DNA from: Coniella vitis
Lineage: Eukaryota > Ascomycota > Sordariomycetes > Diaporthales > Schizoparmaceae
DNA: 64,000 nucleotides
Direction: 5' to 3'
Assembly (NCBI GenBank): GCA_011317545.1
Contig: WUJK01000008.1
Coordinates: 744,001-808,000, forward strand
Below are positions 44,913 through 58,171 of this stretch, piece after piece. The notes under the pieces are model-generated. The model saw nothing but the letters and a program-made list of their open reading frames with translations, was not told the DNA's origin and did no database searches. The stretch's first letter is position 1. The number at the start of each line of letters is the position of its first letter. The translations under genes and the position numbers were made by a program.

Positions 44913-47046
44913 TTATGCGCGGCCGTTTATTTCATCTGCGTATTTAGGCACACGCGCAAGTCTGCCCAACAACGAGTCCAGTTTGGACCAGTTGCGGTCG
45001 TTTTCCGCAAACTTTCGGTGCTTCCTCGACGTAATGTGCTATACAAAGTGTTAAGTCTCAAGTCCTCTGAACGGCTATGGGGCAGAGTTTACATACCTCA
45101 TCAAAGTCCTTGAATTTATCCTGGCAATTTTCGCAGTAGCCAGGTTTAAGAACGCGCTTCTTTGGCTTCGGGTCGAGCACGGCGGCTGGAACGCTCACAG
45201 TCTTCTTACGCTCCGTGACTTTTTCTTCTTTGGGTTGCGTCACCTTACGCTGCCCATTGTGCCCGGCACCCGCAGACTGTTGACAAGCAGCCGTGTCCTG
45301 GCTCATTTCGACAAGACGACGTGAGCTAGGGTCCTGAGATGTCAAGTTTGTCGAAGTTGCATTACTCTTCTGCAGGACCTTACGTTGGAGGCCATGCAGC
45401 TCCTTGCTGGTGCCGGCCTTGGCTCCCAGAATGCCAGTGGCTGAAGAAATCATTTGTGACCGAATGGCAGATGTAATGTTGGAAGGCTGCATACCAGATG
45501 CCACTGGTTCTCCGCCCCATAGTCGTGCGGCTTTGGCACGGCTTGTGAAGGCGTTTTGGGGCTTGCAGAAGTCCGTGACAAGAGGTTGAGTGCTTTTGGC
45601 AGTGTCAAAGGTCGGCGGAGTCACACGCGCTTGATCGGCTCGAACACTGTTCTCATCCACTTGCGCGACTGGTTTCTTGACTGGCACGGGTGGCGCCTTA
45701 AACTCGGGAGCAGGCTCCGGATGTTTGCTCTTTTCGCACTCTTTTTCACGTTCTTTCTCCCGTTCCTTTTCTCGCGCCTGTTGCTTCTCTTCCTGGCGTT
45801 TGCGCTCATTGCAGTCCTCGTCTTCCACAAATGGACACCTGCCATCCGATGTCGACCTGAACTGCGGCCACTCGCCTTCCTTTTTGTTGGCCACCTTTGG
45901 ATACTCTCGGACCATTATAGGTTTTTGTTTTTCTTCAATATCGTACACGTAAATGTATGGGCCCTTGAAGTAGATCAGCTCCTTCGTGGCCACTGTCGGA
46001 TCGCGGTCAGATGGGCCACTCGTCCTCTCCTTGTTCAGAAGCTGCGCAAGGTTGGCGTCTTCCTTGCTTTTGCTTGTAGAGGTGCCTGCACCATAAGGAT
46101 CCGAATCGAACACAGTCTCAAAGACCCGTTGGAGCTTGTTCAAGGCCCATATCCTCTTATTCATTTCCAAGGCACGGATCAAAATGTCGCTATTCCGCGG
46201 CGCTGGGACCTGCTTTGGAGCAGCATCGCCTAAGGCGGTAGCAGCGCTGACCTTCTTGGTGCTTTCGAACAGTCGCCTGCGAACATCCTTTGCGCCAGGG
46301 TCTCGGCTGAGGAGCGAGGGATCGATAGTCTTTGGTATCTCATGGTGTCCGCGCTGGCTCTGGACAGAGACAGAAGCACCGTCGGTGTGGTTTCGGAGAG
46401 ACTTTTCTGTGGGGATTGACCGTGTTGTAATCACGTGCGTAATGTCCTTGGAGAAGAACTTTTCTTCGCGCTGTGGTAGGTGGACGTACATGTTAGCGCA
46501 ACAGTACATGGTGATATGGCATGATCTTGAGGGGTACCAGGTCCAGCTTACTGCTCCCAGCTGTGTTAGCTGCTTGACCAGCTTGGGTCGCAACTCTGAC
46601 GGACAGCTCTCAAAGTAAAAGACATAAGTAGGAAAGTTGCGGCGCGTGACCTCCTTCCAGCGGCGCATCTTAGCGTCCTCCTCCTCATGCTGGGCAGCCT
46701 TGGAGGTAGCATGTGCCTGCACAATCTTATCGTCCTTGTATGGCCGCCCAGTGAGGTCTCGTTTGGGAGCCTTAATTTGGCGCACGGGAGACCGTAGGGA
46801 CTGGGTGGTGCCATCGTTCAACAGCTTTTTTTTGACAGGAGGTGGCTGACCATATTGTTCATCGCGCTGACTGACCACATAAGGGCGTTTCGTCTGGCCA
46901 TGCTTGTTTAAGACAGAGTCGAGGGTCGAGACGGGGTTGCGGACAGGAGAATTAGCGACATTGGTGTTCGAGGCGAGAGGGATCCGTCGGGTAGACATGG
47001 TGGTTGGGTGTGAGACGGATGGAGGGGAGAGAGATACGGCTGCCAT
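44913..47046 (-). CDS. dbf4: Dbf4-type regulatory subunit of the Cdc7 (DDK) kinase
   Basis: Activates Cdc7 kinase to fire replication origins; the Aspergillus homologue is NimO. Exons 47046-46552, 46470-45097 and 45038-44913 give 664 residues. Motif N (BRCT-like): FYFESCPSELRPKLVKQLTQLGA then, across intron 1, REEKFFSKDITHVITTRSIP. Motif M: ELIYFKGPYIYVYDIEEKQKPIMVREY. Motif C zinc finger: GYCENCQDKFKDFDE then, across intron 2, HITSRKHRKFA. This gives Cys-x2-Cys and two His ligands, the second pair being supplied only by the last exon. Long charged linkers lie between. Start: the first Met (47046) is used, but Met17 (MSTRRIPLASN, at 46998) looks like the usual start of fungal homologues and may be the real one. 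Confidence 0.95.
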
Positions 47047-48705
47047 GTAAAGATGAGTGGCTTTATCGATCCAACATGCTCCGCGTATATTGGAGAAGCG
47101 TGCTTGAAAGAATCTCTGAGATAGCAGAACCTCGCCACGGGACCACTTCTAGGTCTCTGCAGGCGGACAGGTTACTGGGCACAAAAGCCACGCGCGTCGA
47201 CAACCAAATTGAATTGGCTGCACTGAACCTGTGGCCGACGAGCACACGACTGACGACGTCTGGGGTCAAGGTAAGGTAGTGCGCGGCACGCGTCAAGTCT
47301 ACGCTTCGCGTCGAATCTTGAGCGTCGGCGGTACAGTGGACGAGGTGACGGTGCAGACAGCGAATCGTTGACAAAATCCACAAGGGAGACGCTTAAGCGA
47401 TCTGCCGGCTGTGTGATGAGGCGTTGAGATGTTTCGTAAAGACCAACACCCGTGGCAGAGGGCGAGAACGGCGGGGTGAAGGGCAGCAAATGTTATGTGG
47501 TGGCCGTGGACAAAGCCAATCAATCCTGCCGTCACTTTTGCTGCACGTCCAAAAAGCAAATCGCGGTGCCAGGGGGTGCTAGTGCAGTGGGTGCAGGGCG
47601 GGTTGGCCACTAGAAGCAAGCGGCCCACAGCAGTCCTCCTAAGTACAGGACCAGGACGCATCCGTGCTGAAGGGCAGAACAACAATCAACGTGCACAGGC
47701 CCCCGCGCCCCCGCTAAATCTGCAGCCTACCAGTAGAACGGGCAACGGCTCTAGCTGATTGCCTTTTCGGGACATCGTCGTCCAGGTGAGGCACGATGTA
47801 CCCGGGTACATACATATCTGACATCCTACGGATGGCATGAAGAGAACAGAAGTCCATGTCTGGACAGGGCAATATCGACTTGTGGAGAGAACGAACGGAT
47901 TGTCTTTTTTCAGAAGCTCTGGATAGCAATCGTGACTACCTAGGTATAAGAAGAATTTGTTTACGGCTTCTATACCCAATTAAAGTACTTCAAAATATAC
48001 TATGTAGAGTGGACCAGTGATCATCGTCCAATTTGGATCATCCTCACTTAAACATACCCTTCAGCAGCAGACCAATCATCACAACCTCGCAAAAAGCCGA
48101 AATAAATCCAGTAGGCGGTTCAATGTGCTGAGCGCAAAGCCGGACTTATCCTATCTACATCCTATCTAGCTGCTACCCACATAACCTTTCATCACGCTTC
48201 TTCCACCAAACAACGCGACTGACCATCTCCATTCCTTGTTTGCTACCGTCCTGCACTATTAATTTCTCGTTTTCTTGTGTTGTTTTCCTGTGCGTTTGCG
48301 CTATTCTCCATGCTATTCAGTCTCCCAAGACCTTGGAATAGTTTCGAACAATTGGGCCATCTCCACCCCGTGCCTGTCCTGGGGATCCGCCCCTACTCAA
48401 ACTAAGAAACAGACAGATCGCCGAAAAAAAAAATAAGGACGGACAAATCAGGCACATAAACTACCATGTAGCTGCAATTCATCAGAACCTCCTTAGACAC
48501 GATTAGAAGGGGAAGCTGTCCTCTTTTGCGCTCATATAGCTTATGTTGAGCTTGATCTTTTTGTTTTGATCCTCTCGATTTTCTGTGCTGTGCGTGTCTC
48601 GTCATTTCCTCCCTTTCCTTTCCTTCTCTCTCTCTCTTTTCTCCTTTTCTTTTTTGCGAACTTCTCCAATAAAGACCGATCTTTGCCCACATCATCTCCT
48701 CAAAC
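47047..48705. other. Non-coding interval upstream of dbf4
   Basis: About 1.66 kb between dbf4 and the end of the nucleoporin gene. A TACCTAGGTA palindrome lies at 47937-47946 and TACTATGTA near 47998. A CT-rich stretch at about 48600-48660 lies just past the nucleoporin stop codon, in its likely 3' untranslated region. No supported gene. Confidence 0.5.
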
Positions 48706-51700
48706 TCAATTACCAGCTCCGGCCATCACGTCCTGGTAGTATTTGAGAGCCAACTCATTCGAATACTTGAGGTATGCATCCTCCGTAAGCGGAAGGTTAA
48801 GAACTCTGGAGAATTGTGCCTATAATAGCATGTTTAGCATCCATCCTCTTTTAAAAACACCAGACGTGAAGATACACACCTTCCTCTTCTTGGAGAGCTC
48901 TACCACAACTTTAGCTACAACATTAGCCATCTCAGCAATAGCCGCCACCTCAACGACATCCGCGTCGCCCCGGACCTGGACGCTCTCCCGCATGGCCGGA
49001 AGTCCCGACATCAAACTCTTAACAAGACTCGGGGGCACTCCAGACACATTGCCCTGCTGAATATGCTGCATGATGGTTAAAAAGTCCAGATAGATCTTGC
49101 CACCCACATTCCAATCGGCAATGAGGCCCTCTGCACTTGAAAACTGAGCTAGCATGTCCCAGAGGCCCTCATAATCGCACTCAATGATGGACAAGGGAGC
49201 CACTTGCTTGACCAAGGTCTTATGCGCTTCGGTGTGGGAAGCCGCGCGCAAAAGATAAATAACCTCCGACTTGGCATCCTTCTTGACGGCACGTTGATAG
49301 AGAGCCTTGGCCTGCCAGATCCACGTTGCAGGGATCTTGAATGTCTGTGTGAGAGTCGAGAAATCCTCACTCGTCTCACTTCCGATCAAATGGGCATGGT
49401 GGGAGAGCTGTTCTTGGATAGCCTTGATGCGTGCCGCCGTATCGTGCAAATGGAGAAGAACAAAGATGGCTTCCAGCCAATTGCCTTCAGTACTCAGTTG
49501 CGAGGCAAAAGCCAAAGTCGTCGCATCCGCTTTCTCGTTGGCATTCTCGCCGTAGTCGACCTTGCCAGTGTTGACAAGAGCCTGGCCAAGTTGCCAGCTT
49601 AGGCGAAAGTCCAGCGGCGAGAGCTGCGAGTTTTCAGGTCGAAGGATGTCGGCGAGCTCAGCATCCTTGTCAGCATACAACTTCAAGAGACCCCAGAGCA
49701 AGTCCTCCCTCTGCTCCAGGTCGGGGTCTTCCCAGAGCGCCTGGATGCCCTGCTCCGCGAACCAAGGCTGGGGCCGCTTTTCTTTGTCTTGCTTCAAATC
49801 TTCCTCGAAAGCATGTATCGCCTCAACAACATCATCGTTGGATGCGATTGCGTACCACAAACGAAGTCCGAATGATCGCTTCCAGTCCATACCGAACTTA
49901 TCTGAGATGACAAAGGAATTCATCCGGTTTTCCATGGCGCCCTTGCGGCCCTCGACAACGCATGCATTGCCTCCAAGCAGCTCGTAGATGGCGCGAAGGG
50001 GATCAGAGAATTCGGAGAGAACATTTGACTCACGCCACTCCTTCACCTGCTCCCGCATATCCTGCATCAACTGGTCGCTATTTCCAATGAGCGAAACAAG
50101 GGTCGCAAGACGGAAATTCTTGCCGTCAACAAGGTACTTGCAAGCATCCGGAATGCGGTGACCAGACAAAGCCGCAATAGCCTTGTCCTCAGCAGTATGC
50201 GCCAAGCCGACATCGCGGTTGGTGGCGTCCTCGACGACGTTTTGCCAGAACTTAGACAGGTTTTGACGGCGAGCTTGGCGTAACTCTGAAGGGGGAACGA
50301 CCCCTCCACGTGCATCAAGAACCTGGTCAAACAAAATGCTTGCAAGTTCCCAAACCATCTTCTCGTGCGAACTCGAAGGACTCTGCAGGTCCTGACCGTG
50401 GAAGAAGGCTGTCAAAGAGTCGATTGATCTTAGTCCAACGGTGGGCACGTTATCAACTACAATGACACTGGTGAGCGAAATTTGGTTGGCAAGAGCCCTG
50501 GCTGAGGAGTCGTTGGCGAATTTGGCAAATCGTATGTCACGACTTTGTGAGATCGCGTTCAGACGGCTGATGTTGAGGATGCCATCCTTTTCAAATGCTC
50601 GCCTAGACGATCGCGACGGAATTTTTGGCGTGGCTGCAACAACTAGTGTACCATCCGGGCCCCAACTAGGACGAAGTGCATCATGAAAAGCCTTGTCGTC
50701 AGGGTCCACATCACCTTGCTCGTTATGATCCGGTCTCTTGAATTGCCACTAGAAAAGGAAAAGAAGAGATCTTAGTATAGTTCAATTATTTAAAGTGAAA
50801 ACGGCAAACACGATAGATACAAAACAAAGCACTCTGCGTCCGCCCATGCACGTAAATCAGTAGATGAAGGTACCGACCTTGAACCCAGAGGTAGGGATTG
50901 AGACCGGTACAGCAGGCTTAGCCACTGTTTTCGGCTTTTCAAACAGTGAGTTCATGAGGTCAATGCTTGTCGCAAAACCACGACCATCTGTAACAGTCTG
51001 GGATTTCGCTGGAAAACGATTCAGCTCTCGTACGCTCTCTTTGAGAGATTCGTAGGTCGCCTCCTCCTTCATTGCCTTGAGTGCAGCTCGATCCCGCTTT
51101 TGATGACTGATAGTCTTCTGCAGCATATCGGTCCAGTCATCTCCGTCGGCGACTTGAATCTTCAAAGGTGTGTGCGCTCTGTTGATGGCTTGTAGCCTGG
51201 CTCGCATAATGCCACCAGGCATCTCTTGATATTCAGCCATCGATCCATGATACGGCGAGTCAAAGTCTGGCTCCGCGGCTTGATGATGTCCAAGGTAAGC
51301 ACTCGAAGCTTGTTCCTTAGACAGAGCATGCTCAGCGTCCATCTCATTGTCATCGTGAGAGACTATGGCTTCAGACGCAAAGCCCGCGGAGCGTTCAGAT
51401 AAAAAAGACTGCTGGTTGACATCGTCCGCCTCCTCGTCATCTTCCGATATGGCACCAGTATAGTCGAAGGCACCAGGAAGTAGAGCTCGGCGCTTGCGCC
51501 TCGATTCGGAAGTATCCTCACCCATTTCCTCAGAAGGAGAGGCTTCATCCCTCTCCCTTGAGAGCTTGGAGGGAGAGGGCATCGGAATGTCGTCAACAGA
51601 AGTGTCGCCCAATGTCTCGCCATCAGTATCATCATCGTCGTAATCGAGACCATAGGTGGTAAAGTGCTCGACGGTGAATGTCCAGTTGCCGTCTTCAGGA

Positions 51701-54700
51701 TTGTATGAGACAAAGGTCGTGTCTGGGCTACTCTGTAGCTTGCGGATGTGCTTTTCTAGGTAACGACCTTCCTTGATGGGCAAGCCAGTCTTCTTGTCCA
51801 TGTTGCGTGGCCAAGAGTACAGCAGTGAGATTTCGGAGGGCACGTTCAAGCCCTTGCCTACGGGAGCCTTCTTGATGTTGTCTGGGTAAACGGTACATGA
51901 GCGTGTCTCCAAAATAACAATTTCACCAATAATGGTATCAATGTCAATGTTTGTCAAGTCAACCGGAACCAAGAATCTGACATGACCGACATTGTCCCGA
52001 CCAACAGTGAAGTCTGCGACCTGGGAGAGTTGCACGCGATTCATCTTGAGAAGCTCGTCTCTAGAGGGCGACATCCAGTACTTGCCGGCTTCCTTGCTCG
52101 AGGCATCGGCGGCAGAAGCACTCGAGGCGGAAGCGGCGGATTGCTCCTCGGGAACAACAGCAAGCTCATTGCCTCGAATTTGTTCCATTTCAGGGGCGCT
52201 GTTCACGCTTCGTGACGCAGCGCCGTTAAGCTCCGAAGAGGTGCCGTTGGGCGCACGAATGTACCCCAAGTCAGGCGTCGAGTTGGCGGATGACCCAATA
52301 CTTGGAGAACCGGTGCCAGGCTCCACGTTGCTAGTGTCGAAGCTGACCCGTTTGGGAAGTTTGCGTGGATGCTCGATTGATGAGTCGGCCTTGTCCTTGG
52401 AGATAGGGGTGAATAAATCAACGCGCAATGACTTGTCCACTGTCAACTTATTCAAGCGTCCACTGCCATAAGAGCGAGGACCCATGCTAGCAGTGAATGC
52501 ACCGGGAGACAAGATGCTGTCATCGGTATTGATAGTCTTGCGCAGAGTAGAGGATGAGAAGGCCTTGTTAGCAGAACGGTTCAAGTTGCTTCCACCAAGC
52601 AGACTCTGACCAAATGCACCAGAAGTAGTCCCGTTGCCAGAAGGTGTTGCTGGAGAGCCATAAGTGCTATAGGAGAAGCCGAATCCTCTCTTGACTGGTG
52701 TGACAAACTTTGAGCCCGAGCCTGGATTGAGCTTCCACATGGGCAAGGCGCCTCCCTTACGAGCGGCCTGCTTGTTGGAGGATAACGGAGTAGCAAGAGG
52801 ACCGGGATTGTGGATCTCGTTGCTCCCAAGTCCGGCAAAAAGAGATGGAGTACCGAAGGCGCTTACATCACTGATGCTAGCAGTGAGTCCTTGCGCAGTC
52901 GCCTGGGCATTGGGTGTTGTGTTGAAAAGTGAACTTCCAAGCATTGTGTTTTGCTGCGGCTGTTGGGCAGTCGCACCACCAAAGAGACCAGAAGTTGGCT
53001 GCTGCTGAGGCTGTTGGCCAAAGAGACCGGTGCCAGTTGATTGGGCGGGCGCACCAAAGAGAGAGGGCTTTGCCTGGGTCGCGCCGCCAAAGAGCGAGTT
53101 CGTGGCTGGCTGCTGTGCCTGTGCGGTACCCAGACCACCAAAGAGACCGCCTGTCTGACCGGTTTGCTGCTGCGCACCTCCAAATAAGCCTCCGGTTGTT
53201 GTAGCTGCAGGCTTGGTACCAAACAACCCACCAGCCTGCTGGGCCGTATTGTTCTGTTGACCAAAGGGACTGGATGTCGCGCTCGATCCAAATAGACCCC
53301 CCGTGCCAGCACTTGGCTGCGCAGCGGTGTTGGTGCCAAAGAGACCTCCGCCCGTCTTGGGCTGGTTGCCAAACAAGTTGGTATTTGAAGACTGAGGCTG
53401 CGTCCCAAAGCCACTACCAAACCCGCCAGTCTGAGTGGCCTGCTGAGCGCTGCCGCCCCCGAAGAGACCACCACCTGTGCTACTTTGGGTTTGAGCCCCG
53501 CCGCCAAAGAGGCCACCTCCTGTGTTGGAAGTGCTAGTATTTGAGCCAAAAGCATTCGTATTTGTGGTGCCAAATGCGTTGCCTGGGGTGCTTCCAAAGC
53601 CGCCGCCACCGAATGTATTGCTAGCGGGCTTTGCCTGGTTAGCGTTATTGCCAAACAAGCCGGTGCCTGCGTTCGATGGTGTGGTGCCAAATGCATTCGT
53701 GGTCCCAGTAGTTCCAAAGCCACTTGTTCCTGAGCCACCAAAGAGACCACTCGACTGAGTAGGCTGGGAAGCTGACGTGTTGCCGAACAAGCCTGTGCTG
53801 GCGGGCTTGTTTTGTTGTCCAAATAGTCCGCCTCCACCAAAGGTGTTGCTTGTAGTGTTGGCGCTACCGAATCCCGTAGAGGAAGACTGTTGGTTACTGT
53901 TGCTACCAAAGAGGCCGGTCGAGTTATTGTTGCCGCCGAATCCCGAGGTCTGGGTCGTATTTCCAAAACCCGCGCTGCCAAAGCCAGACGTTGTCCCGAA
54001 GGCACCGGCAGCACCGCTTGGACCATTACCGAATTGACGACCTTGTGCATAATCCACCAACCTCAGTTCCTCGTGGGAATACTTCTTGTAAGGCTCCTGG
54101 AACAAAATGCTCTGAAAAGAATTTTGCGCACTGCTAGTGCCTTCCTTTTCGAGATACGGTTGAAAGGGAGCAACTGCGGTTCCTGGAGGGTCTGGGACAA
54201 CGCCGCCAAGTGTTGAAGAGCCAGTCGCACCGAAGCCACCGCCGCCGCCGCCGCCGAAGGGGGTTGAGTTGCTACCGAACAAGCCACTAGAACCTGTAGT
54301 CGTTGCGTTTGCGGCACCAAACGCAGGCTTATTGGCACCAAACATGGTGTTGCCGGTTCCACTGCCGAATCCTGTCGAAGACGTCGTGTTGGTGCCAAAT
54401 GCGTTTGAGCCAAAACCACCACCAGTGGTCGAGGGTGTGGAACCAAAGAGGCCGCCTGATGTAGAAGTGGTAGCGCCGCCGAAGGCTGGCTTAGCACCAA
54501 ATGCATTGTTGGACGTGGAGCCGAAACCACCTGTACCAAAGAAAATGTTAGCAAAACCATTCTAACTGCGAGTAGGGACTAGGTCTTGTTTCAGCTACGA
54601 GGGACAAGGCGAAGTCGAAGAAGATCCGGCCAATGCAGTTTAATCATATGTTATTGGTGCATGACAGTCGTCGTCTGGGACAGGGAGCCCACTGCACAGC

Positions 54701-55126
54701 CGAGTGCACCATAGAACATCGCGTGCGCTTTGGCTAAAGAAAAGAGAATGTTTCATCATACCACCTGTGCCGCTGCCGAAACCGCCGCCGCCGCCAGAAG
54801 AACCACCACCAAAGAGGCCACCGCCGGTATTGGTATTTGCCGAACCGAACGCGGGCGTGGAGGATTGTCCGAAGGCTGGAATATTTGGGGACGTCATGTC
54901 AGCCAGGGCTGGTGCTGCTGGTGGATGGACAAGGCCTGCGAACAACGGAAACAAAACATGGGACGGGGAGACGGCGAGCGGGACGTAGACAAGAAGGAGC
55001 ACAGCGAGAGCGATGAAACTTACCAGAGGTCGTCGTGTTGGTGTTGTTGCCGCCAAAGCCGCCAAAGCCGCCCGCGGTCGAGCTGGTGTTTTGCTGGCCG
55101 AAGCCACCGAAACCGCCAAAAGACAT
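48706..55126 (-). CDS. nup145: Nup98-Nup96 type nucleoporin precursor (Nup145 / SonB), self-cleaving
   Basis: Nuclear pore precursor that splits itself into an FG-repeat Nup98 half and a scaffold Nup96 half. Exons 55126-55024, 54875-54762, 54530-50878, 50748-48880 and 48819-48706 give 1,950 residues. The first ~520 residues are FG/GLFG repeats (GGLFG, NAFG, STGLFG). The autoproteolytic domain runs from YWMSPSRDELLKMNR to the cleavage site FTVEHF-TTYG, with cleavage expected after Phe1029. The C-terminal half (WQFKRPDHNEQGDVDPDD..., then alpha-helical) ends AQFSRVLNLPLTEDAYLKYS and NELALKYYQD, as in Nup96/Nup145C. Intron 3 (50877-50749) uses a weak GTCGGT donor; if it is kept, the frame ends after GFKVGTFIY. 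Exon 2 has two possible in-frame donors (GTGGTA or GTATGA), differing by one Gly. Confidence 0.94.
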
Positions 55127-56270
55127 CTTCGAAGGCCGCGTCGCTTATCGTGGATTCAGATGAAATAGATTGCGAAGATGAGATGTAGGTGCAGGCGCGG
55201 AATCGCGCGCTGAACGCGTCCAGGTGACGGGTTGCGCGCGAGATTTACGTCTGTGATGCGTCCGACGACAGAGCAGATGCTGTAACAGAAGAGTCTTAGC
55301 CGATTCGCGCTCGATCGTTGCGACAGGCGCTGAAAAGCGTTTCGACAAGGGCAAGACGATTGTTCACCGCGAGTGGACGTTTTTTGGGGGGGGGGGCGAG
55401 GTCGCAGGTAGGTCGGTCGCTGTAAACAGCAGCGGACGCGAAAATCGGGAAAGAGCTGCTCCCACGGAAGATAAAAAAAAAAGGTCAGCAAGAAAGATGC
55501 CAGAATCCGCCCAAATAGAAATGAGAAATCAGCTCATGACACCAGTCACTGCAGACAAATGGGTTGTAGGTCGGCAGTGGCAGCTCCTCGCCTCTTGCTT
55601 GGGTCAAGGCAAGGGAAGTTGGTGGTTAGGAGTCGAGCTGCTGCTAGCGGGAGGTATTTGGGCGACTTTGAGTGAACTCCCGTCATTGGCTGCATGCGCG
55701 GCCCGCTTTTATGAGTCTCGAGGCTGCCTGCCTGTCCAGAAATCATTCATATGACTAATCCAGCTGGGAATCTGCCTTGCTGCCTTTGCAGCCTGGCCAC
55801 ATGACATGTCCCAAGATGAAAACCTCACGGTGTGCATCACCTTCTTGCGAGTTAAATTACAAGTTAAGGTTTTAGCATAGCAAGCGTCTATAAATTTAAT
55901 ATGATAAGCAGTCCTCTGCTTTGACAGGCCATAGATATATCAACACCATCGGGGAAGCTCAACCGCCATCTCACGACACTAGCAGGAAGAGAAACAGCAA
56001 GAGAACAATGTTTAAGGCTACCTAAGCACCACCAGCCGGATATATCAAGAAGTCTCCGCAGACAGGAATCAATAATAATCAAAATTTCAGTGCGCCACCC
56101 AGAAACAACCAACACGACCCCCACCAAGCACTCTGCACATCTTTGTGTGTGAGAGCGAGAAGAGCCCCCTTCCAGACCCAGCCCCTTCTTTTCCGCAAAA
56201 AAGAGGAAAGTGACAAGTTACAATATAGCTTTCTTTGCTCTTATTTCTGGCCACCTTCGAACAACGACGC
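55127..56270. other. Non-coding interval between nup145 and the epsin gene
   Basis: About 1.1 kb holding the nup145 promoter and the epsin 3' region. A poly-G run of 11 lies at 55386-55396. No gene seen. Confidence 0.5.
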
Positions 56271-58171
56271 CTAAAACTGAATCAGATCACCCTGGTTTCC
56301 TTGTTGCTGCTGCGGCCGCGCTCCGAATGGGTTGCTTGAGCTCTGTCCAAAGCCGCCGTTCAATCCAGACGGGCCAGAGGCGCCATATGACACACTCGGC
56401 ATTCCCGTAAACTGCTGCCTCAGGAATGGATTGTTCCCCGTCGCCTCTGCAGTAAGTCTGTTCAGGTTGGCACCGGCACTGTTGACAAACGTTCCTGGAG
56501 CAGTGTGCTGCGCAGGAATACGGGTCTGGCCAACATTTCCAAATGTATCTTGTCCCTCACCACCAGCGAGCAGAGCATTGAGCTTGGCTTCGTGCTCGCT
56601 AAGTTCCCTCTGAGGTTGCATTGTTTGCAGGGGAGACTGAGACTGCATTGGTGAAGCAGCGAATGACGTATTGGGTTGTTGCGCGAAAGTCGACAAGGTC
56701 TTTTGTTCTGGTAGCGGGTTCAGCACTGATAGGGATGGAACCTTGCGAGGTTGCGGCCGGGAGTAGGCAGGTTGCTGCTGCGGCTGCGGCTGCTGCGCAA
56801 ATGGGTTGTTTGAGCCCGTCTTCATTGGCGCCATGGACGTCAGAGCTTGGTTGTTATTAGTCGCCCAAGGGTTATTGCTACCAGGTTGCACAGCAGACTC
56901 TGTTTGCTGGGGTTGAAGCTGCTGGGGTTGCTGTTGCGCATATGGGTTGTAGCCCGTGGGTTGCGGCTGGAAAGTCTGTTGCGGTTGCAAGTTTTGAGCA
57001 TATGGGTTGAAGCCAGTGGGCTGTGGTTGAGCAAAACCATTTGCAAAACCATTCTGTTGGAAGCCTGTGGGTTGAGCCGCAAACCCAGTGTAGGCATTCG
57101 GCATGAAGCCTGTAGGCTGTGGTTGCAGTTGGTTCTGGTCAATGGGGTTGCCCAACCAGTCGACTCCGCTGCCCTGCTGATAGCCCTGGTTCCAGCCTGT
57201 TGCCTGAGGTTGCGCGGGCGTGTCATCGAACAGCGACTGGGCATTTTGCTCTTCAAGCTGACGTCGGCGAGCTTCTTCTTCCTCCTTGCTCAATTTGATG
57301 GCTTTTGCGAGATCATCTTCCTCTCCGCTGTCATGCCGGCCCGCCCGCTTCCTACGGTCCTCTTCTTCCTGGCGCTTACTTGCCTCGATTGCAAGTCTGT
57401 ACTCGGCATCTTCGTCATCCGTGCGCTCGCGTCGGCGTCGCTCTCGCGAAGGTTCCTGAGGTGTTGTAGGCGCAAATTCATCGAGGCCAGTGACGCGAGA
57501 CTTCCATTTCCTGCGGTCAGTTCTTTCGCTTCGGAGGCGCTCCTCATCCAATAGCAACGAAGTCAACTCCTTTGCAGCCACTCGAACTAGAATACTTGCT
57601 GTCAGATTGCCGCTTGCCTTTGTTCTGGTCGTCAACGAAAGTGGCACTCACTGTTCTGGCCGACATCTCTGCCTTCTTCATCAATGTACATAAACTCCCT
57701 TAGGGTCTTGATGATGTATATATTCTGCTTTCCCCAAGTAACCACAAGCTCCGAGCCTTCGTGAAGGCAATAGTCGAGCACCTTGAGAGCCTTGAGGACG
57801 TGTCGCCAATTCTTGCCCTTGTCATTTAGTCGTCGGTCGAGCATGTCCATGATCTCGTAGAATTCGGTCGACCTAACTCAGCCATAAAATTAATATCAAT
57901 TTCCTAACGCCATCTATGGATGGCATCTGTGCTAGTGTGGAAGCATACGAGTTGTAGGTGAGCTGGGCAATCTCAGCCATCTGGGTGCCAGTCGGGCCCC
58001 AGGGGTCATTGCTTGTGGCTACGGAACAACGTCAGTATGCGACTCAGAACATCCCGGCATGGGACAGAACACAGCAGCAACCGGTTCCGGCAGCATACCT
58101 TCGCGCACTTTGACCTGGACGCTGGAGTAGCCCTTGATGATGTTTTTGACACCTCTTGATATTTGCGCCAT
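56271..58171 (-). CDS. ent1: Epsin (ENTH-domain endocytic adaptor)
   Basis: Membrane-bending clathrin adaptor that binds phosphoinositides, ubiquitinated cargo and EH proteins. Exons 58171-58099, 58018-57949, 57872-57652 and 57586-56271 give 559 residues. ENTH domain from residue 1: MAQISRGVKNIIKGYSSVQV, EATSNDPWGPTG, YNSSTEFYEIMDMLDRRLND and WRHVLKALKVLDYCLHEGSE. Two ubiquitin-interacting motifs follow (DAEYRLAIEASKRQ and EDDLAKAIKLSKEE). Next is a Gln-rich region with repeated QPTGFNPYA/QPTGF units and three NPF motifs (NPFAQ, NPFLR, NPFGA) for EH domains. The C-terminal DLIQF matches a clathrin box. All three introns interrupt the ENTH-coding part, whose continuous homology supports them. 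Ent1 versus Ent2 identity is not meaningful in filamentous fungi, which I believe usually have one. Confidence 0.96.

Noticed and set aside
52863..54050. 395-codon minus-strand frame within the nucleoporin FG repeats
   Set aside because: Same strand as nup145 but another frame of the repetitive Gly/Phe/Thr-coding DNA; the FG frame is clearly the coding one.
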